This document shows, in pieces, positions 48,577 to 62,550 of a DNA stretch of 64,000 bases. Both the position numbers and the translations under genes were made by a program. Numbering within the stretch: the first letter of the stretch is position 1; each line of letters starts with the position of its first letter. The notes under the pieces are model-generated. The model saw only the letters and a list, made by a program, of their open reading frames with translations, ran no database searches and was not told where the DNA came from. The DNA is taken from the NCBI GenBank assembly GCA_013399875.1, contig VXAZ01007538.1, positions 62,001 to 126,000 of the forward strand, read 5' to 3'. Source of the DNA: Gymnorhina tibicen. Its lineage: Eukaryota > Chordata > Aves > Passeriformes > Artamidae.

Positions 48577-50589
48577 AAATGTTTTCTCTTCTTCCCACCA
48601 ACTGCAGCCTTACACTCTTCATGCCACTCCTTCATCTTTTCCCTCACCACCATCTGGTCAGGCTCTTGACTCCTCGCAACCAAATCAAGTGCAGGGAATC
48701 ATCTCACAGTCCCTTGCCCTCATGAGTCAGAAATGCTTAAGCATGTTCTGCTGTGAGAGACCTTCAGAACAATTTGATCTTCTGTTTTTAGAAGCTGGTG
48801 CTGAGCTACTTGTCAGTAGGCCATATCTGGGACATTTTTCCTTGGAAAGTAACATGTTTGTTAGAGATTCAAAGGTCACCACTCTCTGTTGATGTTTGAG
48901 GCTGACACATAAGGGCAAGAGACCACCTGAAAGATGGTGTTTATCAGAATAGTTTTAACATTGAAAACAAAATAATTCTCAATCCCTAATATAAACATAG
49001 CCCTTTTTGTTTGTCTCTTATGGGACTTAATCCACTGTCTTTAACTATTCTCAGTTTTATCCTCCTAATCCTACAGAATGATTGACATTGAGTTATTTTA
49101 AGCAGATTTTTTGCAGTGACTTTCATGGGGGACTGGCTTAGAATTTTTACTTTTTATGGTTTCTTCCACAACCAAAGCTGTCCTTTGCAGTGTTTTGCAC
49201 AGTTGGTAAAAGATCATGTAATCCCATGTAAAGCTGCATGCAAAGGGACAGGCTTTTAGGTGTCATTTATGACCAGACTCTTGCTCTCCTTAGTTAATAG
49301 TATGGCATGCATATTTTCAGAGATTTGTGTATATTCCATGGATATATTCTTGCTAAAGTACAATTGGTTTTGGTGTGTGGTCTGCACAGACAAACTGTTG
49401 AAGTTTGGCCTCAATGAAAATGTAAAAGCTGCATGTCAGATAGCAACTATGATAGTAAATGGTCAACTACACGTCCTTTTTGGCATCAAAGGGTAGAAAC
49501 ACTAATAATTTTCTTAAAATAAGTCTGAAGGCATTTCCAGATTTCAGCAGAGACTGTTTACAGAATTTGAATACAAGGAAGGTCAAACACACTACACTTG
49601 ACACTGCTGAGAACTTAGAATGTTTTTGAGGAAAACCAAGAAAGGTCACTCAGAATAAAGCAGCTGAAAAATTCCCATTTCTTTACTACATTGGTAATAA
49701 CTGAGGTTTCAGAAACAGTCACAAAAGAGCACAAGGAATTTCCCAAGGTTTCAGGATTTGTTGCCTATCTATGTCCCTGCTCATATTTAAAAACAAATAC
49801 ACATTTTTTAACAGAAGGGAGAAAACCATGTCATATATCATTAGCCAGCAGTTAATTTCTAGCTGAATATGAGATTATAAATGAAGAGACACAGCACAAG
49901 AAACCTGCGAAATCCAGCCAGTAGAGAAAGTAACTTAAATTCACAGGAGACCACTGCTTCAGTCTTTCCAAGTTACATCAAGTCTGTTTGCTGAGATCAC
50001 ATTAGCACTCATGTAACACAGTTGGGCCGTCTTCCAACCCACTTGAGCTTTCCTTATCTGAAATAATAACTTTCCTGGTTTACTAATAATTCTAGCTATA
50101 GTTTATACACACTTGCCTTTTACACAGAGGCACAGAATAAGCAGTTCACCAGAAACTGGACTGAAAGTACACAGAGGAGGGGAGGTAAACACGTGAACAC
50201 AGCGGGGAGTGGGAGTTCACAGGTTCAACATGTAAGTTAGCAGCGCACTGCTGACAGGGCAGAAACTTGCCCCACACAGCATTTGACAGATCTGTGCTGC
50301 TGGCCTCCACCAGCCACATGGTTCTGGGTTTTTCCAAGGACTGTACAGAATTGAGCAACAGGAGAACTTTGTTAATATATATCTGTTAACTAGCACTCCC
50401 TGTTTTAGGGCAGAATCACCAGTCCACATGGATCTTAATGGATGTCTCTGAATTGCACTTTCTGATGATGATGACTGAAAATTCACCAGAGAATCATCTT
50501 CTAGACTTTCATGATCCTTAATTCTCATATGTCTCCCTAACACGTTACACTTCTTTAATGTCTAACCAAACCTTCCTTTATTGCAGCTG

Positions 50590-50960
50590 AAACTCACTAT
50601 TTCTATCCTACTTATAGTAGGTATAGAGAAAAATAAGCTACTGCTTCTACCTTTGAAGCAGCTCTCTATGCATCTGAAGACCAGTATTTTTCCCTTTAGT
50701 TTTCTTTTTTGACTAAGGAACTCAAGTGCCAATATTTTCCATCCTTCCTCATAGATTGTGTATCCTAAAAGACTCCTTGTTGCTACTGCTCTTCTCTGAA
50801 CTGCCTACAATCTCTCTGCATCCTTCTAAAGCCATATTGCTACCACTAGACATGGAGCTGCAGCTAACATTTTGTTAATGTCAAGTGGAAAACCTTGATG
50901 TTCCCTGCAACCTAAGCTTTGTTTATATGACCCAGGATTTGTCATTTGCAGAATACCAGC
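50590..50960 (-). repeat. degenerate CR1 LINE fragment
   Basis: Antisense CR1 landmarks follow in the expected order: a CATCTGAAGACCAGTAT stretch, CCATCCTTCCTCATAG, GCTCTTCTCTGAACTGCC, CAATCTCTCTGCATCC and then the diverged 'CCAGAACTGGACACAG' part. This is one of the clearest LINE relics in the window. No coding potential remains. Confidence 0.72.
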
Positions 50961-51732
50961 ACTGTTGATGCATTTTCGTGTTTTCACCCACTCAATCTTT
51001 TTTTCTGCCACTTAAACTCTGGTTCCCCACAAAAGTCTGTGACAGACTGCTTGATTTTTTTAAAAAACACATACTATTTTTATCCATTTCTTCAATTTGT
51101 GAAGATCATTGTGAATTCTACTGTCCTTCAATTTACTGAAAATATTGTCAGACACAAGACATGTTCATGAAGCACCTGGTTTTTTCATTTTATTCATCTT
51201 GTACTAGATTTATCTACATGGCATTTCCCTGATTTGCTAATCTGAACAACATCAAAGCTTTAGTAAAATCACAGTCATCTGAAACCTACTCCCTCCTCCA
51301 TTCTCACAAAGTCAGTTAAATGGAGCCTAAGAAGGGAAATAGACTGATCTCTTTAGAAATCCTTTCCTAGTTTATTATGATGTGAATTTAAACTAAGCTG
51401 ATGAGTCTTAGCCTTCAGTTCTTCTTTCCTACTTCTCACTGATACAGAGAAAGTACAAAAAGAGCACCTGAGCAATAGACACAAATTCCATTCAGCTCAG
51501 CTCAGCAGAATTTTGCAGATGAAGTCACTTAAGTCAGCAGCATGCAAGGAGATAACAGAAAAAAAATTTATTATGGAATTAAGATTACCACTGTGATCAG
51601 TTCACTGCAGTAACACAGGATCTTCCAGAAGGTCAGACACTTCTGCAGCTTCATACTGTTATGAAAAAGGAATATTTTCATCCACTAGATCTCATGAAAT
51701 CATTGAAACTAGTCAGTTAAAAGATCAGTTAA

Positions 51733-51935
51733 CTTATTGATAGAATCAGTAAAGTTGGAGAAGACCTACTCTAACCCCCTGCTCAGGACACAGTCAGCTT
51801 TGAAGTCAGATCAAGCTGCTCAAGGCCTTGTCCAGTCAAGTTCTGAACATCTGTGGTTCATATTATTATTCCAGAAGTTATCCACTGTGAAAGCCTTTCC
51901 TGGGGAGTGCTGCTGTGATTTGCCATGTTGGTTGG
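51733..51935 (-). repeat. CR1 LINE 3' end, antisense
   Basis: It begins with one TAGAATCA unit, the remnant of the CR1 3'-terminal octamer, followed by AGTTGGAGAAGACCT and CTAACCCCCTGCTCAGGACA. Then come AAGCTGCTCAAGGCCTTGTCCAG-like words (the CR1 'CAAGGCC...TTGAACA' segment). The order and orientation match an antisense CR1 3' end. Confidence 0.72.
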
Positions 51936-54900
51936 CTTTAGCACACATATGTCCTGTGCTCCAGCCTTGGTCCTCTCACATTAGATGTGGCCAAAGGCAA
52001 TGATGCAAGGCACCACTCCGTGTACCATGTACTTCTTCAGTTTTTATTAAATAGGCATTCCTAAAGAAGAGTTGCCAGCATATATTACATGAACTGAAAT
52101 GGTTAAATAGCAACCAATTAAAATGAGGAACTTATTTTTCCTCCTATAATGTCTTTGTGCTTACAGAGTCACCTATAAAAACATTCTAAAGTGTATTAAG
52201 AACTACAGCTTCCACCCACAATATTTATGGTACTACTTAATGTAGAAAGAAACTTTTGGGGGACTAATCTAGAACAAGGAAGTGGGACTTGGCATCAGCA
52301 AGCTATTTGAGATGATTTACAATTTTTCGTAATGAGAAAGGAGAATTTGTCAGTGAAATTACCACTCTGCATGGAGCTATGCAAATTGCCCTTGGGGCAG
52401 GGGTAAGATCTGGAACACCTCAGTGATGGAATGGAAAGTATGAATGCCTCCAAATGCTGACACAGAGAAAACGTAGGAGTGCAAAATTATCATATTTCAT
52501 TAAGTGAAAGTCCACAGGCCTACTCCAGTTTCAACCACCTGACATTATCTAGTAGAAACAAGTCAACTACATGTAGGTCTTCCGGTCGTGGCACTGCTGG
52601 AGGGAAGCATGAGTAGATAATTCTCATTACCAAATGTCCGTTCATCTATTCAGCTTCAAGAAACGGGAATCCCTTATAAATCAAAGGAATGCTCCCACAT
52701 TCTTTCCTATGTGTTAGGGCACGCAGGTTGGCATAAGGCTTAGAGCTCTTGGATTTAATTTATTTAAACTATTTCTTCTCTGGAAAACTTACAGCTTTTA
52801 TGTATATGTTTAATGGGGAAAAAAATCATGAATTGACACATACTTACACAATCTCAACACTACTTTCAGCCAACTTGTTTCATGCACTACAGATTCATAG
52901 CAAAAAGGAAGCCCTTCAAATAAAATAAGAAAAGAAGAAAATCTCAAAAGTAATATTAACTTTTCGAAGTTATGATTTTGACTTCTCTGAGAAACAATCC
53001 TATTCTTAGTGTATTTCTTATCTGTTTGATTCTGTTACCACTTTATATGCTGAAAAACAAAGACCCTGAAAATAAACAGGTGGTCTGTCACAAAGTAGGT
53101 AATCTGGTGGCAATGTTTTCTGAGAGAAAAAGAAGAGTTACAGCTTGCTTCAGCTTGTCCAATTCCCACTTGCAGCCATGCTAATTTTATTTCTTATATC
53201 AAAAAAGCAATTTGTTCTCACCACTGAACATTCCCGCCATTACTGAAATCAAAAACACATCTGTGAGATGCAATGACACATCCAGCTAAGCTTACCATGG
53301 CCCCACTCTAACGAGTGAAATGAACTGGCTGATCTTGCTTGCATCCATCCATGTCTGCTTCTTGGGTAAAACCTGTAAGGATTTTGCATTTTAGCTGCAA
53401 AAGTTGAGAGAAGAGGAATAGAGGACAACCTAAAGGCTTAATGTTAGATAAAATCTGATACCTGAGAAGTGGTTTGAGCTCCTGAAAGCAGGTGTCAAAG
53501 GCACTGATAGTGGAAACTCCAGCTAAGGAAATGCTAGATTGCTAACACCCAACATGAGGAAACCTCACCAATAACCCTATAAGAATAAACATTTATCTGG
53601 ACTGCAAAGGTAACTCTCATCTGTGTATTCCACTTACTCAGCTCTCACCAAGAAAGGAAACCTTTAGTAGTTTAACAAAGGCATGAAAACTGAAAGGGAC
53701 AACTTAATGACTCATTGAAAATGCTGAAATCCCAAAGAGAAGGGCACGTCCCTAGAGGAAACATCTGGAGAGATCAAGGGCTTTTTACCTTGTTTGGTTC
53801 TGGGAAACATTATCTTTTAAGCCTACTTTCTTCCCATAAGTACACAAAACCCTTAGTGGAAGACTAATTTTCACAAGAACTACAGGATTAGTTACCTCTG
53901 TTGAAGAAAATAAATATAAGTATTACATTAAGTGAGTGGCATGAAGAATCTGTCAGAAATAAACATACTGTAGAGAGATTTTTCATTATCAGGATTAGTA
54001 ATCTTAAAATAAAAGGGTGTTGGGTTTTATACAGTGAAAATTGAAACCAATTTAATCTCATTTTCTAAATCTCAGTACCTGCCAAATTGCAGTGTCTGGG
54101 CTCACACTTGGTAGCATTTGATAAGTGATGGAAGAAGCAGCTGGGAGCAGGCTGAATCTTTCAAGTCTACAAATGAAGCAAACACATACAGATTTCTCTG
54201 ACATCATAGAATTTGCTTCCTAAATGGAACTGAGTTTGGCCCTGACTTACAGCTGCCCCAAATGTTTATGCTAGGCTGATCACCCTGCAAGTACTTTCTG
54301 GGATTAGATCCCGCTTGTTTTGTTGTTTCTCACAAAAGAACCCTAATATTTTGGTTATCCCTGCTGACACAGAGCACCACGAGGTGTCCACTGCTGTCAG
54401 TGGAATTGACTGGCACACTAGGACAGCACACGTTTCCCTTTTCTGCTCATATCAATGAGTATCACTATAGAAAAAAAACCCCTTATTCTTACTCTCAGCT
54501 TGCTTAATAAAAGGCACCATGGATTTTCAGCACACTGTGATGAACAACTGACAAATTTCAAATGTTCCTGCAAGATGATATCAATGTAGATAGCAATTAG
54601 TTTCTTAAAATACTTCCCTGGGTCTCCTTTCTTACTTTTGACTTTACCCCGTAACTGGCTTGAGAGGGAGCATAACCACTCAAAAGACCACTTCAAACTT
54701 GAAACCGGTCATCTCTACAGTGTGCAGAGGGGAGGCACGCATCCAAATGAGTAGGAGGAAGTTTGGAAATGAAGCAACTGTTCTAACAAGTTGGAAAATA
54801 TGTGTTATCCAACTTCGTAATAAAAGAACAAAAATTCTGAAAAAGCTGCTTTGAAATACACAGTTGGAGTTCATACATGGACTTGGCTACAACTTCCTCA

Positions 54901-55757
54901 AGTACTTGCTGTGCTTTGGGGAAAACATCACAGAAATAGGAACTTCTATGGTATTTAATAAGTTGAAACATTAAGTCACAACATAGGTAATTGTTTCATG
55001 CAGTACTTGATCAAAAATATTATGTTCATTTACAAGCCACATACTTTATAATTTAAATAAAGACGTCCAATTTGTCAACAAACATTGCCTTTATAGGAAA
55101 ATTTAGAGTAAAGTTTAGCTTTTCCTGTGTTTACATAACAGAGATGAATTGTTGTTACTGGCTTGCCTGAAGCCATTAAAATAATTTATCTTATCTAACT
55201 TAAAAATCACGTTTTAGTCTTGAATACACACATTGTTCTTGCAATGACACTAGCACCAGGGAATCAACATAGAGAAAATGAGCCCTGCAGAGACCACAGG
55301 AAAATGAATACAAGATTCTGCATGAGTTTCTTAATCAGACAACAGGATAGACTGGCACAACACATTTCTGAGAAAAAGTGACACTCCACATCAACATTTG
55401 GTCAAGAGGAAAACAAATAGAAGAAAGTTGTTAAACCACACCTGAGACCATGAGCCTAAATCCAAAACTATAGGTCTTGCATATAGGCAAGTAGAGGCAG
55501 TAGACCTCTGACAAGGCATGCCTTTGTGATCATATCTAAAATGTCACCAGGAGTTCAAATAAAGACATCAGCTGTGTTATCTGCAACTGAGAGACATTTC
55601 AATGGAATACTTTTGATGATGTTAAGTAGAAAAAAATGGAACACAATAAAAATTTAAGAATAAACATTTGCTGTCATTACTTACACTTTTAGTTTTCCTC
55701 AAGACTTACTCTTGCCTACTCTGATAGCCACTTATGCAGTCTGCAGAGTCCTTGTGT

Positions 55758-56193
55758 TGATGCCTTGAGGTGGCTACCTAAAAAACTGAGACTAGACAAA
55801 GAGTAAGGGAATAAAGGTCGGTATTTACTTGAAGGGCCTTCAAAGGTACACCCTGGGGAGCCTGAGGCTATTTCCAAAATGGACCCCAAGATGGACAACG
55901 AGTCACGAGTTCTTCACACCTTTATAGGTTTGGTCCATTTGCATATCAGCATGAATTCACCAATTAAAACTTTAGCTAATGATGTAATTTCTTCAACTTC
56001 TCCACCTCTTTTGCGGTCCTAGTTTACACCTTTGGGCCTGGGACAATCTGAGTGTCCTTGAATAACAAGCTCAGAGAAGCTTTGTTGTGTCTATCTAAAC
56101 TAGGAGAGCAGTTAACAAGCTACAAGAAATTCAGAGTTACACACTAAGTGATCCAGAACTTGAGAAATATAAAAGTTAAAACCTAAGGCATCA
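55758..56193 (-). mobile_element. solo LTR with inverted ends and GTGT target duplication
   Basis: A 436-bp element begins TGATGCCTT and ends AAGGCATCA, perfect inverted termini. It is flanked on both sides by GTGT (55754-55757 and 56194-56197). Read on the - strand it has a TATAAA box (complement of 55921-55926) and, about 95 bp further on, an AGTAAA-type polyadenylation signal before the 3' end. These are the parts expected in an LTR in U3-R-U5 order. No viral coding sequence adjoins it. A 4-bp target duplication would suit a gammaretrovirus-like integrase, but the family assignment is inference. Confidence 0.8.
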
Positions 56194-59100
56194 GTGTCCA
56201 GGAGGTAACTTAGTTTAAGGTTAGGGGAGATTCTACAAGAAGTAATACACATGAATAATATTTTAACTAATATGATGCACTTGAATACAATGTCTTCAGG
56301 AATAAATTCTTAATAAAATAGTGATAGCGATAGTAGTGACACATTCATCACTAAAAAAATTGCAAAACTAAGCAATAGTTTACTATCCTGGGGATCTGCT
56401 AATAAACTGTTCTCTGCAGAGTTGGTTATTTTTGAGTAAATTGCTACTCCAGAAATAAGAGGGAAAAAAACTTGCTGCCCTCACTACAACTTGCCTTTTC
56501 TTGCAAAGGAATATATTAACAAAACATTGTTCACCCTTTATTTCATAGACACAATTTGAATAGCCTTCTGAATATCTCCCAAAATAGAAAACTTTTATGC
56601 CAGTAGGGTATTGAAAATATCTGCTATACTTCTCTCAGAACAAAGAATAAAAACATTTAAAATGCAGGAACCAGTCTGTATGACAAAGTGCCAAACAGTC
56701 ATAGTAAATCAATAGTAGTGTGCTGCCTTTTATCCCCTGCCTAATATTCTCAAAATCAAGCTCACTGGGGTTACTTTAACATGTTCATGAAAACGGAAAG
56801 GTCTACCATGACATTTAACTTATGCTTTTTTTCCTCTGGAAGGAGAAGTAACTGTCATCTTCCAGCCCACACAGTTTGCACTGCACAATTCTCAGAAGTC
56901 AAACGCCAGCATAAGGTCCCAAAGCCTTTTTGTCCATTACTGCTAAGTCCAAACGAGGAAAGAGTCAGATGAAAAGTAACAGGCACCATGCCCACCAAGA
57001 TGACAAGGCAAAACTGGCACCCAACTGCAGAAGTGCTTCTCCATATTCTTAGGGTTAAGTGATGCTGGGAAACTTAATCTATGCCTGGCTTGAACTAAAG
57101 TGCTTCTTCCTGTGTGCAAGCAGAGAAGAGCACATAGACAGTCAGATTGCTGACTAGTTGCTAATTGACCACTGACTAATTGAGCCTAATTGCTGTAGTT
57201 TCCATTGCCCATGTTGAAATGGGTTTAAAATAGCCCAAACCAGCGCCTGTCCTCTCTCATGTTCCTCCCAGTTGACTCCCAAAATGGAAAGGCCAAAGGA
57301 GGGGTCAAGAGATGGACCAGAAACATTAACTGCTTGAACAATCCACAAAGCAGCTCAGAAGCTCTGGCCTGACAGTTCTCTCTAATGTTTAAAAAAGCCC
57401 AAACGCAAACCCAACAAAAACCAAGACCCAACACTTGACATACACAATTATTTTCTCTTGAATAGTTGCTGTGTTGAGGTGAAGCTGAAAAACAAGCTCC
57501 CACTGAAGTCAATGAGAATTTTAACACCTGAGTCCTGCTGGAAAAGAACATTACCCAGAGAATTTTTTGGCAGTGGCCTTCTTGACATGATGTTAAGGGT
57601 TGTTTGTGTGGCATATCTCCTGATGAACTAAATTTTAGAAGTCTCAAGAAATTAATGAAATTGTTTGCTTAGGTTAGCCATGGTGCTTCTACAAGAGCAG
57701 GCAACCTAATTCATGGCCTTCACCATCAGAAGGACCTTGGAGGCTGAGTCCTTGTGTATTTTCTGAAGAAAGCCCTAAGTTCTGCTTGCAGGCAACTGAC
57801 ACAAGATATACACATTCCTCACTGTTCATGGATTCCTTGGAAGTAGAGCTTTCCACAAAAATCTGTTTTAGCTCTAGAAATACTCTCTTCTGTGAAGGAA
57901 GTGTTCACCTATTACTAGTGGCACATGTTTTGACGCAGTAAATTAAGTATTTTCCAACTCTTTCTGGAAAACAAGTCAGACAGATCCATAGTTAGATGGA
58001 CACCTCCCTATCAAGGACATGCTCAGGCATAAGTTGTACTGACCTCTGCTGAAGGAACAGGTCAGGCAGCACATAGCAAATTTCATATCCTTTTCTTCCA
58101 AAAGGCACATTTTCAGTCTCTCATAGATGGAAAGAAAAAGTTTCTCTTCTGTTTGTTATTAGCCTTCTAAATAGTCCAAGAATGACTTAGATGTGTGTAG
58201 AGATTCAGATATTTAACAAGAAAGAAAGGATGCACTCAAAATATCAAGAAGCCCAGTTGAGGCCTACAGATGACTGAGTGCTCATCATTTGGGTGAACAC
58301 AGCTCTGACAATACATTCTCAAAATACACTTTCTTCAACTTTAGGTGCATTTTTTTCCAGCTCTACTGCCTGCACTTGACTGAACAAACTTTTGTGATAA
58401 CTCTGTCTCTGCTCAGGACAGAGGCCCATGTTATTTAAAGTCACTATATTAAATAAGGGACTGGAACTATTGTACAGAAAGAGATTTATAGTCTGGGTTT
58501 CTTTGAATTAGCGTTGGTTTCAACATGACCAGCAGTGTGTAAGGTCAGCTTTATCAGAAACTTGTCAGCAGCCCATATCTCAAGTCTGAAACAAAGTTGG
58601 AGTTAACTATCCTATTTCTTCCAAAGCTAAAATCCTCTGCTTGTTTCCTTTCATCCTTAGACAAACAAGAGGTCATAATGTTTCTACTTATGAATTTCAC
58701 AGAAAGAAGATGATTCATATTCATGTTATCCTGTGCTTTTCTCTGTAAGGGAAGGATTCCAGGACTTGAATCCCACATTCAACCATTTTGTTCCCTTACC
58801 ACTTGAGATGCTTGTTCTCATTAGGGTTATGGAGATGGGCCAACCTGACCTCCTGTATGTCACAGTCCATATATTTCATTCAGATTGTTGCTGAGCAAGA
58901 ATGTCAGTCATGTGAGACAACCATTAAAACAGGCACAGAGAACAGGAGAATTCAGGTGTGGTCACTGCTGCTTGAAATGGTGGTGGCACCAGGCAGCTGC
59001 CGGGGGGAGACAGGCCTGTGCGTGATGGTAGCAGCAAGGGGCTCTCAAGGCACAGGGGAGCGAACATGAAAGGAGACAAAAGGAAAGCAGGAAAGAAAAA

Positions 59101-61004
59101 AGACAACACTGTCTTCATCCAAAACTGACTCTGCTTTTATCTCATTCTCAGAACACCCTTACTTACTTTTATTTCATCCCAAACTCTGCTTTGCTGCTCC
59201 CAGCCTTCCTTTTCTTTTTCCTGTTCTGCTGAACCTCTTTTTGCTACCACTAAAAAAATAATTGAAAACCTCCAACTTTCTCAGCATAGGAACATGCAAA
59301 TTGATCTACCCCACTAAGAAGATTTTGGCTGTCTCTGTCAGCCAGGAGTTTCCCAGCATATAGAGATCTGATTAGTGTGAGATTTGAAAGTAACATTCAT
59401 AACTACATTTTCAAAACAGATCTAAAAATACTAACAGAAGTTATTATTATGTTTCCACAGCAGAAAAATTCCCTAATTTCCCATAATTATAGCTAAGCCT
59501 CATGAAGAGAGGGTATAATCAGAATAACAAAACTGTTCGTTGAAGCATTCTCTTGGTAGGACTAAAACTGCAGTTTCAAGCAAGATGCCTGCTCTTTCTG
59601 AAAATTGAAAGCATCAAATCTTTTAACAGCAATATGGCATAAAGATAAATTTGACATAGTAATATTGAGTCAGTTTCATTCTAGAAATTAGCATTTTCTA
59701 GATTGCAGAAAGAAGAGACATTGCTGCTGAGCCTGTAAATGGCAGCAAAGGCTGATGCAAGCTCTCCAACCAAAAGAAATTCATCGACAGAAGAAGGCTC
59801 CTCTCTCACCTGTGCAGAAATGAATTTGTTCTTTATTTTATGAAATGGAAAAAAGTGTATTTTGCAAATATGTTTGTAATCCTACTCATGCCCTCTCAAA
59901 TATAATGAATCCCCTGGACTTATTTTTCCAAGGAACAAATTATATATGGCAAGAATGTATTTGAAATTAAACATAGATGCTACTGCATTGTATCTAGCCA
60001 GGCTGGTTCTCACCTTAATTCAAATTACTTCAAATTATTCCTGAAAATCCTTAAAATGAGAGAAAAATCCCTTGGAGCCCCACTTCAGCATCAGAAATGC
60101 TACTCTTCCAATGTGGAAGTAAAACTGTCTTCTAGACAGCCCTCCAAGAGCCTTGGCTGTAAAGAGTACAATGATAAATCTCATCATCTCCGGTGAGTTG
60201 CACAACTTAGGAAACTTCCTTGTTCTGTAGGAGTTACTCCAGCTTCCACACGCTGACAAGCTCTTCCTTCCCTCCCACACAGGCAGACACTCACTGGATT
60301 AGCCTGCCACTTTCACAGATCCTTCTACATGTGAAAATACATTCCTACTCCCACATCCCACAAACATGCAGAGGCTTTTTGTGTTGGTGAAATTGTGATG
60401 CCCGAGAAATGTCAGGGCTGACAGGAAACAAGCGTCATAGTAAGAATAAGCTAAAGCGTAAAATTTTCTTTTGTTAAGAAAAAGACCCTGCACTTTGAAA
60501 TCCACAGAATAAGTGAGTTATGGACATCAAGAAAATTCTGCCCAGCTGCACAAGCTGAGGCAGCTCAATACTCAAGAGTTAACTTAAGCTGTAGGGTTGA
60601 TGTTCATGAAGCAGATTGGTTTGATCTGCATTTAGACATCACTCATAGTTCTCTTATAGGTTATCTGGATCCTCCAGAAACTCTCGGATATCTAAGGACT
60701 TTGAAAGCTCTAATGGAAACAGTCACATTAGGTGCACTCAGCTAAAAAGGAATGATCAGCTACCATCCCAACCAAGTCCACCAGGGTAACAGACCCTCTC
60801 AAACCCTACACTTATGCCTGGTACAGCCATCTGTATCTGAAATTCAGCAGGCAACACGGCCTCTCATTTCTATCTCTGCAGTCTCTATAGTTTCAAACAG
60901 CTAATACTGTTTTCCGGGGTTTGTTTGCTGGAAGGCTATTTCTAAGCCAAAACCCCACCCTTCCTCAAGCAGACCCTGAACTCAGTACAATATTTACTGG
61001 CCTT

Positions 61005-61086
61005 AATCTCTTAATTAATGCTTTAATCTCTTGCTTCATTACCATAATCTCTTAATTAATGCTTTAATCTCTTGCTTCATTACCAT
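61005..61086 (+). repeat. perfect 41-bp tandem duplication
   Basis: The unit beginning AATCTCTTAATTAATGC and ending TTCATTACCAT occurs twice, back to back and without any mismatch (61005-61045, 61046-61086). Identity implies a recent duplication or polymorphic locus. Confidence 0.97.
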
Positions 61087-62340
61087 AAACATTTCATGAT
61101 GAAACAGCAAGGTCCTTTCTAGACTTCATTCTGCAGCTGACTGAGGTACCACATGATGCTAAAACTACCTTGAATTTTTGGACTATACTTAATGTTTGAG
61201 AAAGCAATGAAAGACATTTGCATTCAGAGATCACAGTATTTACTTTTTTCTTCATAGGCATTACAAAAACAATCAATAACAAACTTTGCTCTCCCAGCCC
61301 TACTTTCTCAAGTGCTGTCCCTGAGGACAGTTTTATATAAACATAGCAGATATTTCAAAATCTCCAAGAAACGAGGTATTTGTTCCCAGGTGCTTAGGAT
61401 CCCACTTTACCTGACAACATCCAGCAGAAAAACATTCTCTCTGGATGATTTCTTCAACCACCTCTATCCAGAACACTATTTTACCCATCTCCATAACCAG
61501 AGATTGAGCACTTTAGTCACTACCAGACCTAGACAAAATACTTTCTGAAGCAGTCAGTGAGCTCTGTTTCTATAGTTCCCATGAGTAAACCTTCCTCTCC
61601 ATCTCCAGCCTCAAACACTAAGCTTAATCCCAAACAACCGACTATCCCTAGCTCTAACACGGGTATCCTAGCTGCCACTGAATTTAGAGTAAGCCATTTT
61701 TCCCACTGTGGTAGAAGCTCAAAGCCTTCTGCTGTGTGAGCAAGACAGGCTTGAGGGGCAAGTTGTACCTGCATGAATTGGGCAGAGTCTTCGAGGGTCA
61801 CATAAGTAACAGCAGCAGATCCAACTTTCGAGGCAGATTCTGAGAGACAAGAAATAGGACAGGAAAAGTGTTGCCTCATACCCTCGTACAGTGGTGTCAA
61901 TGATAACTTCAGTCAAATGATGTAAGAATGGTGTCTTGTTCATGGAAAAAAGGAGAAAGAAATGCTATTCAGAAGTTTTATGACAATAATTTCACTTCCT
62001 CATTAAGGTTCACTTTGCTGATTACATTTTCCTCACTATATTTCCTGAGCCAAGCTTTTGTACTGCACTTGAAAGAAAATGATTGAATAAAGGAACATAT
62101 ATGCCAGGAGACTTCCTGTCAAGTCATTAATGAACAAAACCCAAAACATCCATAATTTCTGAGCATGTTTTTTAAACGTAATTTTTGCTCTTTTTTGTTC
62201 CTTTACCTGTTGTAGACGGGCCAGCACAACAATTTTTTAAAATCTCTCCTTATATTTTTCTGGAGTTAAACTGTAAAACATGCCCTTCATATTTTCTGTC
62301 CTCACCAAGTCTAGCAGCTAGTAATTGAAACCTCATTAAT

Positions 62341-62550
62341 TAAAATAGTAAGTGATCTATTTCGTTAAAATAAATGCAAATATTACTATTACAAAATACA
62401 ATATTAATATGTAATTTTATTAAAATAAAAAAATTTTATATTACTATAATTACTAAAATTAATTTTCTACTATACAAATACATTAAATGTTATAAATTAT
62501 ACAGTAAGATTATAAATAAAACTATTTTTAAAATAAAATTAACTATGAAA
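62341..62550. repeat. AT-rich low-complexity block
   Basis: About 210 bp with very few G or C, made of TAAAATA, TATTAAT and TTATAA-like words. Such blocks can act as matrix-attachment or DNA-unwinding regions, but the sequence only shows the composition. Confidence 0.8.
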
